Shown here: positions 1 to 9,084 of the stretch, in pieces
Position numbering within the stretch: position 1 is the first letter of the stretch
Layout of the letters: the number at the start of each line of letters is the position of its first letter
Source of the DNA: an uncultured Lachnoclostridium sp.
GTDB lineage: Bacteria > Bacillota > Clostridia > Lachnospirales > Lachnospiraceae
Assembly (NCBI GenBank): GCA_948330435.1
Contig: CAOJBY010000001.1
Span: 1-64,000, forward strand
Length of the DNA: 64,000 nucleotides
Direction of reading: 5' to 3'
Position numbers and translations under genes: made by a program
Notes under the pieces: model-generated
Told to the model about the DNA's origin: nothing
Databases searched by the model: none
The model's input: only the letters and a program-made list of their open reading frames with translations

Positions 1-49
1 GAAGAGGTTTCGATCTCTTCCCTTTATTTTTGCCAATGATAATTATACT

Positions 50-1537
50 CTAAGCTTTCTTTGCTTTCAGTTCTTTGTATGCCTCATAATCCTCAGTAAT
101 CAGGAAGTAGCCATCTTTGTTAGCACGGTACTGAAGCTGCGGAATAGCCAGAAGTGCAACCACTACAATTGCAAGGCCTGCGTAGCTTAAGTACTTCATC
201 AGCACTGTGAATACCGGCCATACAACTGCCCAGTCCCACATACCTAAGTATCCGCCGTATGCTGCCATACCTACCCAGCCTGCGATTAACGCAGAACCAA
301 ATACCTGACAGAGACCGGAAATAAAGGGAAGTATCATAGCTGCTTTCATTCCGCCCTTGTTATTTGCATAAACTGCGATTGTAGCATTGTCAAAGAAAAC
401 AGGAACAAATCCGGCAATTACCAATACAGGGCTCTTTAACAGAATCAAAACTCCGATTGCAATAAACTGACCTACAGCACCGCACAGGAATCCGATAGGA
501 ACTGCATTGGGAGAACCAAAACCATAGGTTACCGCACAGTCAACAGCCGGTACGGAACCGGGAAGCAGCTTATTAGCAATACCCTGGAAAGACTGGGTTA
601 ACTCGGTTACGAATGTTCTTACACCCAACTGCAGAATTGCCAGATATACGGCAAAGTTCAGGCAGAGGGTTAAAATGTAGAACAAAAAGCTTGCATTTTC
701 TCCCAGGAATCCGGCTTCTACAAGATAGTCACGTCCCAGAAGCAAAAGGATTGCTCCAAAGAAGATCGTCATCAGTAATGCGGTACATACCATGTTCTCA
801 TTGAAGATAGACATGAAGCCCGGAAGTTCAATATCCTCAATTCTTCTGGAAGCTTTCTTGCCCTTTTTCTCATCATGCTCATGCATCTTTCCTGCAATCC
901 AGGAGAATAAAGCAACACCCATAATCTGCTGATGTCCAAGACAGAAGCCCGCACCGTCAGTCAGTTCCTGAGTAGGCTCAATGGTTAAGTTGGAACCTAC
1001 CGCCCAGTAAAGACCAAGTACAATCGCCATGACAATCAAAAGACCTGTATTGTTGGTAGCCAATCCCGGCAGTGCGAAGAGGATCAGCCAATATGCGGTA
1101 GATGCCTGCTGTACCTGTACATGTCCGGTGGTAAACAGGGAACGAAGCTTTGTAAGCTTGCTCAGACGCACCAGAATAATGTTTACAATGAACGCAATCA
1201 AAAGCAACATCATAACCTGTGAGAAAGACTTTCCGAACACTTCCTCAACACCTGCCGTAACCGCATTCTGCCCGAAATAGGGGTCAATTACCATTGCATC
1301 CAGGTTAAAGCGATCCTTTAAGCCTACCAGTACAGGACGGAAGTTGCTTACCAGTCCGCCGGAACCGGCTGCCAGAATCATGTAACCTACTACGGCCTTA
1401 ATGGTTCCTCCAAGTACATCATACCAGGGTTTCTTAAGCAGAATATAACCCAGCAAAACAATCAAGCCAATCATCCATGCCGGCTGCTGTAAAATATTTG
1501 TAGCAAAATACGACCACGCTTTCATCAAAAAATCCAT
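50..1537 (-). CDS. ulaA: Ascorbate PTS permease EIIC (UlaA/SgaT family)
   Basis: This 495-residue polytopic membrane protein matches the UlaA/SgaT family, the membrane channel that imports L-ascorbate while it is phosphorylated by the PTS. About ten to twelve hydrophobic segments run along its length, and the family-typical stretch FTTGHVQVQQAS (around residue 135) and the repeated glycine/proline-rich re-entrant segments are visible. The ATG at 1537 has GGAG seven bases upstream. It is the third gene of a minus-strand set ulaG-ulaC-ulaA, which together give uptake (UlaA), phosphoryl transfer (UlaC) and lactone opening (UlaG). A separate EIIB (UlaB) is needed for function and is not visible in the window; it probably lies beyond the left edge or elsewhere. 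The identification is from family resemblance in sequence and context. Confidence 0.93.
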   Translation of the reverse strand: MDFLMKAWSYFATNILQQPAWMIGLIVLLGYILLKKPWYDVLGGTIKAVVGYMILAAGSGGLVSNFRPVLVGLKDRFNLDAMVIDPYFGQNAVTAGVEEVFGKSFSQVMMLLLIAFIVNIILVRLSKLTKLRSLFTTGHVQVQQASTAYWLILFALPGLATNNTGLLIVMAIVLGLYWAVGSNLTIEPTQELTDGAGFCLGHQQIMGVALFSWIAGKMHEHDEKKGKKASRRIEDIELPGFMSIFNENMVCTALLMTIFFGAILLLLGRDYLVEAGFLGENASFLFYILTLCLNFAVYLAILQLGVRTFVTELTQSFQGIANKLLPGSVPAVDCAVTYGFGSPNAVPIGFLCGAVGQFIAIGVLILLKSPVLVIAGFVPVFFDNATIAVYANNKGGMKAAMILPFISGLCQVFGSALIAGWVGMAAYGGYLGMWDWAVVWPVFTVLMKYLSYAGLAIVVVALLAIPQLQYRANKDGYFLITEDYEAYKELKAKKA

Positions 1538-1557
1538 ACACTTACTCCTTCCTTTTG

Positions 1558-2013
1558 TTAATCCAAATATTGTTCCTGAATCTTCAGTAAATCATCCGGT
1601 GTCTTTGCTTTTTCCAAAGCTTTCACCACATCTTCATTCATAAGCATCTCGGACAGCTTCATCATATTATTCAGATGCTGCTCCGGATTGCAGGAAGCCA
1701 GTGTAAAGAAGAGCTGAGCATCCTTTTCCGGGTCGCCCGGGTCAAAGCTCACCGGCTTCTCCAGCTTCATAAAGCCAATGGCTGTCTTATTTACACCAAC
1801 GGCATTCTCCTGGGAATGGGGCATGGCAACATTCGGCATAATTACAATGTAGGGTCCATGCTTCTCCACGCAGGCAACAATGTCTTCCTTATAATTGGCT
1901 TCTACCGTTCCGTCGGCCTCCAGACTTTTGCAGCTCATGCGGATGGCTTCTTTCCAGTCCGGTGCCTCTTCCGCAAAAAGATAATGTTTTTTCTCCACAA
2001 ATTCTCTTAACAT
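1558..2013 (-). CDS. ulaC: Ascorbate PTS EIIA component (UlaC)
   Basis: This 151-residue cytoplasmic protein is a PTS EIIA of the mannitol/fructose fold, the component that receives phosphate from HPr and hands it to EIIB. The phospho-accepting histidine is in the motif NVAMPHSQ, near residue 65. Neighbours ulaG upstream and ulaA downstream (20-base gap) make ascorbate the probable substrate. An ATG at 2013 with AAAGGA about seven bases upstream is preferred over an upstream in-frame extension to 2046, which lacks a ribosome binding site and encodes unconserved residues. The length is normal for UlaC. Confidence 0.92.
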   Translation of the reverse strand: MLREFVEKKHYLFAEEAPDWKEAIRMSCKSLEADGTVEANYKEDIVACVEKHGPYIVIMPNVAMPHSQENAVGVNKTAIGFMKLEKPVSFDPGDPEKDAQLFFTLASCNPEQHLNNMMKLSEMLMNEDVVKALEKAKTPDDLLKIQEQYLD

Positions 2014-2082
2014 GACTTTTTCCTTTCTTTGTCCCCAGCACTCCAATTTCCAGTTGGATGGAGTACCGGGGTGTTTATTTCA

Positions 2083-3186
2083 TTACAGACAGGAACGGAA
2101 CGGAATGTTCTGCGGATGCTCAAAGCAATCCTCAAAGCCTCTTCTGTGATGATAGTAAATCTTATCCTTATCCTGAGGATAGGTGTACTTGCCGCCTACC
2201 TGCCAGAAGAACGGATGGAATTTGTACTCATTGCGATCCTTTTTAAAGTCATACAGAACCTTGATTTCCTCACAATCCGCCTGGAAGTTCGTCCATACAT
2301 CCCAATGGATAGGCACAACAACCTTACACTTAAGATTCTCCGCCATCCGCAGAATATCAATAGAGGTCATCTTGTCCTGCATACCAATGGGGTTCTCGCC
2401 AAAGGAGCCAAATGCCACATCAATATCATAATCCTTGCCATGTTTTGCAAAGTAGATAGAGAAGTGGGAATCGCCGGAATGATAGATGTTGCCGCCTGGG
2501 GTCTTTACCAAGTAATTTACGGCCTTGTCATCCATATCCGTAGGACAAACCCCTGTCAGTTCTTCCCTGTTCTCACTTGTGTCATCTGTTGTAACGATGC
2601 AGGTGCGATCAAAACTGTCTAATGCAACGATCTCCAGATCCTTAATCTTAATTACGTCCCCCGGCTTTACGGTAATGCAACGGTCCTCGGGAACCCCCCA
2701 TTTCATCCAGGTCTCAACGGATTTCTTCGGTCCGATAAACGGAACCGGAATCTCTTTTCCGTTTTCATCCGTGGTCGTCATGCCGCTTTGAATTACATGT
2801 GCCGCCCACTCAGCAGACATGTGATCCTGATGGTAATGTGTTGCCAGTACTGCATCCACATGTTTAAATGCAAAAGGATCAATTACAAACGGTACATTTC
2901 TTAAGTTGGGCTGCATCAAGCGGCCTCCGCACATATTTGCCATCTGATGGCCTGGCTTCATCTTGTTGTCGCCGTGGGTTCTCTTGCCGTTTCCACACCA
3001 CAGATCGATGGTAATGTTTGTGTTCGCAGGTGTTTTAAACCAGACACCCGTACATCCCAGCCACCACATAGCCACATTGCCAGGAGCCACCACCTCATTC
3101 TCGATGTCCTCTACCAACCAGGTTCCCCACTCAGGAAAGGTGCTCATAATCCAGCTTTCCCTTGTGATTTCATCCACTTTGGACAT
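2083..3186 (-). CDS. ulaG: L-ascorbate-6-phosphate lactonase (UlaG)
   Basis: The 367-residue product is a metallo-beta-lactamase-fold hydrolase that opens the lactone ring of L-ascorbate 6-phosphate to 3-keto-L-gulonate 6-phosphate. The metal site motif THYHQDHMS is clear at about residue 105, followed by a later HSGDSHFS motif; long family-specific blocks around WWLGCTGVW also fit UlaG. The protein is cytoplasmic, with no signal peptide. The start is taken as the ATG at 3186 because AAGGGAG sits nine bases upstream; an ATG nine bases earlier would abut the ribosome binding site. It is the first gene of the ula set, with a sigma-A-type promoter about 55 bases upstream. The 3-keto-L-gulonate-6-phosphate decarboxylase and epimerases (UlaD-F) are not in the window. 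Confidence 0.95.
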   Translation of the reverse strand: MSKVDEITRESWIMSTFPEWGTWLVEDIENEVVAPGNVAMWWLGCTGVWFKTPANTNITIDLWCGNGKRTHGDNKMKPGHQMANMCGGRLMQPNLRNVPFVIDPFAFKHVDAVLATHYHQDHMSAEWAAHVIQSGMTTTDENGKEIPVPFIGPKKSVETWMKWGVPEDRCITVKPGDVIKIKDLEIVALDSFDRTCIVTTDDTSENREELTGVCPTDMDDKAVNYLVKTPGGNIYHSGDSHFSIYFAKHGKDYDIDVAFGSFGENPIGMQDKMTSIDILRMAENLKCKVVVPIHWDVWTNFQADCEEIKVLYDFKKDRNEYKFHPFFWQVGGKYTYPQDKDKIYYHHRRGFEDCFEHPQNIPFRSCL

Positions 3187-3242
3187 TTCTCTCATCTCCC
3201 TTTCTTTTATTAAATTTTATTTGGTTGTTACTTTATGTTTAT

Positions 3243-3271
3243 ATTGTACGGAATGAATTGATTTTTTTCAA
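3243..3271 (-). promoter_or_regulatory. Predicted sigma-A promoter of the ula operon
   Basis: On the minus strand TTGAAA (3271-3266) is followed, after exactly 17 bases, by TACAAT (3248-3243). This lies about 55 bases upstream of the ulaG start and reads towards it. Repeated TTTATGTT-like words lie just upstream and downstream and may be operator sites, but no regulator gene for ascorbate is present in the window. Confidence 0.6.
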
Positions 3272-3425
3272 CTGTTTTTATGATTATTTGAGCATATTTA
3301 TGTTCATTATATGAAATTTTTGAATTTTATGTTCCTTTTCTTTCCTTTAAATGGGATTGTTTTTTGGAATTTATGTATATAAAATGAATTTTTCGACTTT
3401 TTAAGACTTTTTTGAACTTTTTATT

Positions 3426-3486
3426 AAAAGCCGTCCAAAATAACGCGGCTCATTGTTCTGCCTAGTTATCTTGCGACGGCCTTTTT
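3426..3486 (-). terminator. Composite hairpin after ctpA
   Basis: Three nested complementary pairs are present: GCCGTC (3430-3435) with GACGGC (3475-3480), ATAAC (3440-3444) with GTTAT (3465-3469), and GGC (3447-3449) with GCC (3460-3462). Read on the minus strand the outer stem is followed by TTTTAATA, so it can act as the terminator of ctpA. The layered arms are more elaborate than a simple terminator and may belong to a repeated intergenic element. Confidence 0.55.
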
Positions 3487-3514
3487 CACTCGCACACATG
3501 GTCGGGAAATGGTA

Positions 3515-4723
3515 TTACTGCAACAGCAATTCCCTTGCCTTTTGAAGCTGATTATCCTCTTCCACTGAAACTACCACCTTTTTTTCCAGAGCCTCGTCAA
3601 GTTCAATCTCCACATCTGGTTCAATACCGATTCCATGAATATTATTACCCTTAGGTGTATAGTATTTTGACACGGTAAGTTTCACAGCCGTCCCGTCACT
3701 CAAAGGGTAGATCTTCTGAACGATACCCTTGCCATAGGTTTTTGTTCCTACCAGTATACCAATTTCATAATCCTTAATAGCCCCTGCAAAGATTTCCGAG
3801 GCACTTGCACTGTTTCCATTTACCAGTACTGCTAGCGGTTTATCAAAATAATGTTCTGCGTCAGAGGTCTCTTCCTCGCGGTTTCCGTATTTATCCTCCG
3901 TGTAAACGATCAACCCTTCCGGAAGCAAACGATCCAAAATTGCACACACACTGGATACCAAGCCACCTCCATTATCCCTTAGATCTACAATCAGCCCTTT
4001 CATTCCCTGTGTCTCCAGTTCATCCAACGCTTTTATAAACTGATCTGATGTCACATCGTCAAAAGAAGTAATAGAAATATAACCTATCTGATCCCCCAGC
4101 ATAGCAGATTCCACTGTCTGAATCTCAATAGTACGCCGCATTACCTGAAACTCCAGGTAATCTTCCTCACCATCCCGAACAACGCTGATAAAAGCTTCCG
4201 TATTTTCTTCTCCCTTAATCTTGGAAACAATCATAGTCAAGTCCTGTCCGGTCGCTTCCATATCCCCCACCTTATAAAGAATGTCTCCCGGACACAGTCC
4301 CGCTTCCATTGCCGGTCCGTCCTCAAAGACCCGGGTAATTGTAACAATGCCCGTGGAAATATTCTGGGAGATCTCTACTCCAATCCCACAATAACTGCCA
4401 TTGGTTGAATCCCGCAGGCTCTGGTATTCCTCTTCTGTATAATAAGCCGCGTAAGGATCACCGAGTCCTGCCACCGCACCCTTGTAAAGCCAGGTTTCAA
4501 TCTGTTTCGAATCAAGTTCATCCAGGTAGTAGTCATTCATAAGCCCCTCAATCTCCGTGAGCTTTTCCTGCACCGCCTGATCTGTCAGATCAATCCGTCC
4601 CGCTTCTCCCTTCCCGGCACTTTCTGTTAAAAATCTGTTTCCAAGCATCACCGCCTGAATCACGATCAAAGTTGCCGCAAAGCCAATAGCTATGCCCATC
4701 CACAGTTGCTTTTTATCGTTCAT
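3515..4723 (-). CDS. Carboxy-terminal processing peptidase, S41 family (CtpA-like)
   Basis: This 402-residue protein has an N-terminal transmembrane anchor (residues about 6-28), a PDZ domain (about 90-170) and an S41 serine protease domain. The Ser/Lys dyad motifs are visible as NSASASEIF and TYGKGIVQ. The family cleaves C-termini of extracytoplasmic proteins, including cell-wall hydrolases and, in spore formers, signalling proteins. It is the last gene of an ftsE-ftsX-envC-like-ctpA run on the minus strand, so it may process or regulate the M23-domain wall factor encoded just upstream. The ATG at 4723 has GAGG six bases upstream; an in-frame extension to 4780 is not supported. Confidence 0.93.
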   Translation of the reverse strand: MNDKKQLWMGIAIGFAATLIVIQAVMLGNRFLTESAGKGEAGRIDLTDQAVQEKLTEIEGLMNDYYLDELDSKQIETWLYKGAVAGLGDPYAAYYTEEEYQSLRDSTNGSYCGIGVEISQNISTGIVTITRVFEDGPAMEAGLCPGDILYKVGDMEATGQDLTMIVSKIKGEENTEAFISVVRDGEEDYLEFQVMRRTIEIQTVESAMLGDQIGYISITSFDDVTSDQFIKALDELETQGMKGLIVDLRDNGGGLVSSVCAILDRLLPEGLIVYTEDKYGNREEETSDAEHYFDKPLAVLVNGNSASASEIFAGAIKDYEIGILVGTKTYGKGIVQKIYPLSDGTAVKLTVSKYYTPKGNNIHGIGIEPDVEIELDEALEKKVVVSVEEDNQLQKARELLLQ

Positions 4724-4816
4724 CTTGTTCCTCATCTCCCGCAACCGAAAGGGGCTGCCGCATCCTGCAACATCCCCCATGGCTTCTTTTTTAACTATAC
4801 GCTATTTTCTTTTATT

Positions 4817-6094
4817 CTATCCCACATAATTGCGAGGATTTACATAAGTTCCATTCTTAATTACACCAAAGTGCAAATGTGGTCCCGTGGAAAACCCCGT
4901 GGAGCCTACCGCCGCAATGCTCTGTCCTGCACTGACCACATCTCCCACGGATACATAGAGTGCAGAACAATGCATATATACAGTGGAAATTCCATTACCA
5001 TGAGAAATAACAATATAGTTTCCGGCTGAACCACTATAGGTAGAGGTAGTAACTCTTCCGCCTGCCGCTGCCACAATGGAAGATCCATGAGATGCCCCAA
5101 TATCTATCCCCTTATGGTTCGTAGATGCCCCTGGAACCGGCTGGGGCCTTGGCCCAAATCCACTGGTGATCCTTCGACTGCTGGGACAGGGCCATACAAA
5201 ACCGGAAGCTCCACCATCTCCGTCGTCCGTACTGGCATTGGCAAAGGCCGCAGCTGCAATCTGCTCCTCAATCTGATTCAGCAGCTTCTCCTGTTCCTCC
5301 AGATCCTCTTTGAATTCCGCAGCATCGCTGTTCTGGCTGTCGATCTGTGCCTGATAACTTTGGATCTCTGATGTCTTTTTCTTAATCAGGGCATCTACAG
5401 TCTCTTTCTGTTCCCTGGCTGCATCCGCCATAAGATTCAGTTCTTCTTCCTCTGACTCCAAAACGTTTTTTGCTTCCTCAACAGCTTCCTTTTGAGCAAT
5501 ATATTCATCCAGCATCTTTCTATCATATTCCGACATGGACTTTACATAGGTAGATTTATTTAGAAAATCTCCAATGCTGTCAGCTGTCAAAAGCATCTCC
5601 AGGACAGAGGGTGTTCCGTTTTCATACAAATATTGAATACGCAGCTTCATATCCTCATACTGTTGCTCCGCTATACGCTGTGCTTCATCTAACTCATCCT
5701 CCGCCTGCACAATTTCTTCTTTCTTTGCCTCAATATCCTCATTCAGCTTATCAATCTGGGACGCAAGAGATGCCGCTTCCTTATCAAGCTGGGCAATATA
5801 ACTCTTTAAGTTGCTTTTGCTGGCTTCAAGCTGTTCAATATTTTTCTTTACCTGACTGAGATCTGATTTTATGTCATTGATTTTATTTAATGTATCTTTC
5901 TTCTGTCTCTCCAGTGCATCCGTATCTATTTTTTCATCTTCTTTCGAGGTTTCTTCATCCTTGGGCTCCTCTTCGACAGAATCACCCGTGGAAATCTCTG
6001 CCTCCGAAGCCCACACAGGAGTTTCATAAAGGCGAAAAACTCCTGCCAAAAGCGTCAGCAAAAGGAAGACACTTACATACCGTTTACTTTTCAT
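4817..6094 (-). CDS. Secreted coiled-coil M23-domain murein hydrolase activator (EnvC-like)
   Basis: The product of about 425 residues begins with a signal peptide ending near VWAS, then an acidic linker, then a long coiled coil (about residues 45-280) rich in Lys/Glu/Gln, and ends with an M23 (LytM) domain of about 120 residues. The metal ligands appear intact (NHKGIDIG and HLHFGV), so it could be an active endopeptidase and not only a degenerate activator. Coiled-coil plus LytM proteins are the usual extracellular partner of FtsEX, which is encoded immediately upstream; this suggests a role in septal wall hydrolysis. The start is uncertain: ATG at 6094 with AGGA 12 bases away, or TTG at 6103 only three bases from it. 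Confidence 0.92.
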   Translation of the reverse strand: MKSKRYVSVFLLLTLLAGVFRLYETPVWASEAEISTGDSVEEEPKDEETSKEDEKIDTDALERQKKDTLNKINDIKSDLSQVKKNIEQLEASKSNLKSYIAQLDKEAASLASQIDKLNEDIEAKKEEIVQAEDELDEAQRIAEQQYEDMKLRIQYLYENGTPSVLEMLLTADSIGDFLNKSTYVKSMSEYDRKMLDEYIAQKEAVEEAKNVLESEEEELNLMADAAREQKETVDALIKKKTSEIQSYQAQIDSQNSDAAEFKEDLEEQEKLLNQIEEQIAAAAFANASTDDGDGGASGFVWPCPSSRRITSGFGPRPQPVPGASTNHKGIDIGASHGSSIVAAAGGRVTTSTYSGSAGNYIVISHGNGISTVYMHCSALYVSVGDVVSAGQSIAAVGSTGFSTGPHLHFGVIKNGTYVNPRNYVG

Positions 6095-6128
6095 CTCTTT
6101 CAATATTCCTTCTTCTTTCTGTGAGTTT

Positions 6129-7043
6129 TCAGACTCTCAAATGTTTCCGAATGGTCAAAAAGCTTCCGAAAAATCCAATTCCTACACCCAGTGCCAGTCC
6201 AACTGGCAGCAGCGTCTGAAACATAACGTCTACCGGAAGGAACTGGAGCAGTCCACTCAAACTGTCAAACTGACCTGACATATAATGAATCAACTTTGTG
6301 TAAAGGAAGTATAAAATCGTTAACGGAATGGCTCCCCCTATGACTCCGATCAAAAGTCCTTCTACCACAAAAGGTGCTTTTACAAAGGAATTCGTGGCAC
6401 CAATAAGCTTCATAATGGCAATCTCTTCCTTACGGACCGCAATTCCAATGGTAACCGTATTACTGATCAGGAATACGGACACGCACAACAGCAAAATGAT
6501 AATGGCAACCGATACATAACCTATTAAAAGATTAAAACTGGTAAGAATATCCGCCACCTCTACAGATTTATTTACCCTGCGAATTCCCTCCATGGATTCC
6601 AGATATTCTACCAAACCGCTTTGGTCCTCCACATCCTTCAGGTAAATTTCATAATGTGCCTGTTTTGCCAAAGGATTGTCATTGGCAAATCCATCCGCCA
6701 GCTCAGGTGCTTCCGCAAAATAGATGTATTTATAAGACTCCCATGTTTCCTCGGCAGAGACAAAGTTTACTTTTTCTACCTCTTCCCTGGCTCTAATCTT
6801 TGCTCCAATCTCATCCATAGCCGCCTGATCCTGTGAAACCTCTTCATCGAAGAAAACACTGACAGACACGCCGCTTTCCACTTCCTCTACCATGAACTGA
6901 AAGTTCTTTACCACGCAGAAAAAAAGCCCGAACAAAAAGATACAGATAGACATGGTTGCAACGGAAGCCAGAGAAAACATTTTATTTCTCCAAATGTTTT
7001 TAAAGCCCTGCTTCAAGCAGTAGCCAATGGTACTAATTCGCAT
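6129..7043 (-). CDS. ftsX: Cell division ABC transporter permease FtsX
   Basis: This 304-residue membrane protein has one N-terminal transmembrane segment (about residues 22-44), an extracellular domain of about 120 residues, and three C-terminal transmembrane segments with the conserved RKEEIAIMKLIGAT stretch that contacts the ATPase. FtsX transmits ATP-driven changes from FtsE to wall hydrolases outside the cell. The ATG at 7043 overlaps the end of ftsE by 11 bases, typical of the pair, and is preferred over an extension to 7100 inside ftsE. The envC-like and ctpA genes follow directly. Confidence 0.95.
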   Translation of the reverse strand: MRISTIGYCLKQGFKNIWRNKMFSLASVATMSICIFLFGLFFCVVKNFQFMVEEVESGVSVSVFFDEEVSQDQAAMDEIGAKIRAREEVEKVNFVSAEETWESYKYIYFAEAPELADGFANDNPLAKQAHYEIYLKDVEDQSGLVEYLESMEGIRRVNKSVEVADILTSFNLLIGYVSVAIIILLLCVSVFLISNTVTIGIAVRKEEIAIMKLIGATNSFVKAPFVVEGLLIGVIGGAIPLTILYFLYTKLIHYMSGQFDSLSGLLQFLPVDVMFQTLLPVGLALGVGIGFFGSFLTIRKHLRV

Positions 7044-7722
7044 GCTGTATGTACCCAGCTTTACGCTCGTCACTGATAATGACGCCTCTATGCATTGCAA
7101 TTACCCGTTTTTTCATCTGATCCACAATCTCCTGATTATGCGTTACCACCACTACTGTAGTTCCCCTTTCGTTGATGGTCTCCAGAAGCTTCATTATCTC
7201 CTTGGAGTTCTTTGGATCCAGGTTTCCTGTAGGCTCGTCTGCCAAAAGGATATTAGGCCGATTCACCAAAGCCCTGGCAAGTGCAACTCTCTGCTGCTCT
7301 CCTCCGGAAAGCTGCTTGGGATAAGACTTATACTTCTCCGCCAATCCCACCAGAGAAAGCATAGCCGGAACATTTTTACGAATGTTCTTGGTAGGAGTAA
7401 TTACCACCCTTTGAGCAAAAGCTATATTCTCATACACATTCCGATCTTTCAAAAGTCGGAAGTCCTGAAATACCACTCCTATCTTCCTGCGATACTTTGG
7501 AATAGCCCTCTGTTTCATTTTGTTCAAATTAATTCCATTTACTTTAATGGTTCCGGATGTAGGATCAAGTTCTTTTAACAGAAGTTTAATTAATGTGGAT
7601 TTTCCGGATCCGCTGTCGCCTACAATAAAGACAAATTCACCTTTGTCAATGTGCAGGCTAACTCCATTCAGAGCATGGATGCCCGTAGAATAGGCTTTTG
7701 TCACATTTTCTAAATCGATCAT
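7033..7722 (-). CDS. ftsE: Cell division ATP-binding protein FtsE
   Basis: This 229-residue ABC ATPase has Walker A GDSGSGKST (about residue 36), signature LSGGEQQR, Walker B ILLADEPTGNLD and the switch histidine in VVVTHN. It is the cytosolic motor of FtsEX. The ATG at 7722 has GGAG seven bases upstream. It is first in a probable four-gene operon with ftsX, the EnvC-like gene and ctpA. Confidence 0.96.
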   Translation of the reverse strand: MIDLENVTKAYSTGIHALNGVSLHIDKGEFVFIVGDSGSGKSTLIKLLLKELDPTSGTIKVNGINLNKMKQRAIPKYRRKIGVVFQDFRLLKDRNVYENIAFAQRVVITPTKNIRKNVPAMLSLVGLAEKYKSYPKQLSGGEQQRVALARALVNRPNILLADEPTGNLDPKNSKEIMKLLETINERGTTVVVVTHNQEIVDQMKKRVIAMHRGVIISDERKAGYIQHAN

Positions 7723-7755
7723 TTTTTCTCTCCTCAGTGCCTCAAAAATCTCTGC

Positions 7756-8844
7756 TTAATAGTCCATGGTCTCCATGTACTTCATATACTTCACAACCAT
7801 CAGTGCAATCTTGAACGTAATTGCATCCTCAAACACCCTCAAATCCAATCCGGTACTCTTCTGAAGCTTATCCAGCCGATATACCAGGGTGTTCCTGTGA
7901 ATGTAAAGCTGCCTGGAGGTTTCAGAAACATTCAGACTGTTTTCAAAAAACTTATTAATAGTGGTCAGTGTTTCTTCATCAAAATCATCCGGGGATTTTC
8001 CATCGAAAATCTCACGAATAAACATCTTACACAGAGGAATCGGGAGCTGATAAATCAGTCGGCCAATGCCCAATGTGCTGTATGCTACAATATCCCTCTC
8101 ACTAAAGAAGATTTTTCCTACATCCAATGCCATCCGGGCTTCTTTGTAAGAACGGGATACCTCTTTAATCTCACCTACAATGGTTCCGTAAGCAATGTGA
8201 ATTCGTTCCTCTCCTTCCCCTGCAAGCAGATCCTTGATCACTTTTGCAGTTTTGGCCAGTTCTGGATATCCCTCATTCTCTCCCAGTTCTTTGACCACAA
8301 TAATGTTCTTCTCATCTACCGCAGTAATAAAGTCTCGGGATTTGGTGCCAAACAGGGTACGCAGGCTTTCCAGGGAAGCCGTATCTTTTTCCCGTCCGGT
8401 CTCAATCACATAAACTGTACGCCGGACCTCCGCCTGAATATGAAGCTTCTTTGCACGATTATAGATATCCACCAAAAGCAAATTGTCCAAAAGCAGATTT
8501 TTGATAAAGTTATCCTTATCAAAACGTTCTTTATACGCAATCAAAAGGTTCTGAATCTGGAAAACAGCGATCTTGCCTATCATATAGGCATCCTCACTTC
8601 CTCCATTGATCAGCAGAATGTACTCCAACTGATTCTCATCAAAAACCTTAAAGAACTGAAATCCCTGTATCACCTGGCTGTCTGCCGGAGAATCAATAAA
8701 CGCAAGCACGGAACCCGTATAGGTGTCCGCTTCCGGAAATGTGGAAGCCAGCACTTTCCCCTCCGTATCAATAACGCAAAGGTCAATCCGGGTAATACCC
8801 TTCAACCCCTCAATGGTATTCTGTAGTATCTGATTTGAAATCAT
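7756..8844 (-). CDS. CdaR/PucR-type transcriptional regulator
   Basis: This 362-residue cytoplasmic protein has an N-terminal sensory region, a central GGDEF-like CdaR domain and a C-terminal PucR helix-turn-helix (about residues 300-355) with the motif NVSETSRQLYIHRNTLVYRLDKL. Such proteins in Firmicutes usually respond to sugar acids or purine-related metabolites, but the ligand cannot be read from sequence. It is a single gene 34 bases upstream of ftsE in the same direction; whether it is cotranscribed with ftsEX is unclear. Length and domain layout are normal. Confidence 0.85.
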   Translation of the reverse strand: MISNQILQNTIEGLKGITRIDLCVIDTEGKVLASTFPEADTYTGSVLAFIDSPADSQVIQGFQFFKVFDENQLEYILLINGGSEDAYMIGKIAVFQIQNLLIAYKERFDKDNFIKNLLLDNLLLVDIYNRAKKLHIQAEVRRTVYVIETGREKDTASLESLRTLFGTKSRDFITAVDEKNIIVVKELGENEGYPELAKTAKVIKDLLAGEGEERIHIAYGTIVGEIKEVSRSYKEARMALDVGKIFFSERDIVAYSTLGIGRLIYQLPIPLCKMFIREIFDGKSPDDFDEETLTTINKFFENSLNVSETSRQLYIHRNTLVYRLDKLQKSTGLDLRVFEDAITFKIALMVVKYMKYMETMDY

Positions 8845-8998
8845 AATCTTCCTTGCTCCTTTTGCTAATCATTTTGTGCATATCGCCAGATCTTTATTTT
8901 TATGTTCTCCGGCAATATCGCCAATAAAAATACCCCTTTTATATGTAAAAATAAAAATACCTAATCTATATACTAATGCAAAATTACAAAAAAGAAAA

Positions 8999-9030
8999 GA
9001 GGAAATACAAAAAAATTTATGCATTTCCTC
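8999..9030 (-). terminator. Rho-independent terminator after the YitT-family gene
   Basis: GAGGAAAT (8999-9006) pairs with ATTTCCTC (9023-9030), and on the minus strand the stem is followed by TTTTCTTTTTTG. It lies about 55 bases after the stop at 9085. Confidence 0.75.
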
Positions 9031-9084
9031 GACTTTTTGGGATTTTCTTCCGTTTTTTTTCCTATACATTGTTCACAAAAGAAA

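Larger units (their letters stand above)
3187..3514. other. Intergenic region between ulaG and ctpA
   Basis: This 328-base AT-rich stretch holds no credible gene. It contains the ulaG promoter on the minus strand, several copies of a TTTATGTT-like word (near 3233, 3299 and 3328) that could be regulator sites, and the composite hairpin that follows ctpA. Confidence 0.6.

Noticed and set aside
7897..8826. 309-codon open frame on the plus strand opposite the CdaR-type gene
   Set aside because: It is a shadow of the well-conserved regulator on the minus strand; it lacks a ribosome binding site and shows no protein family features.
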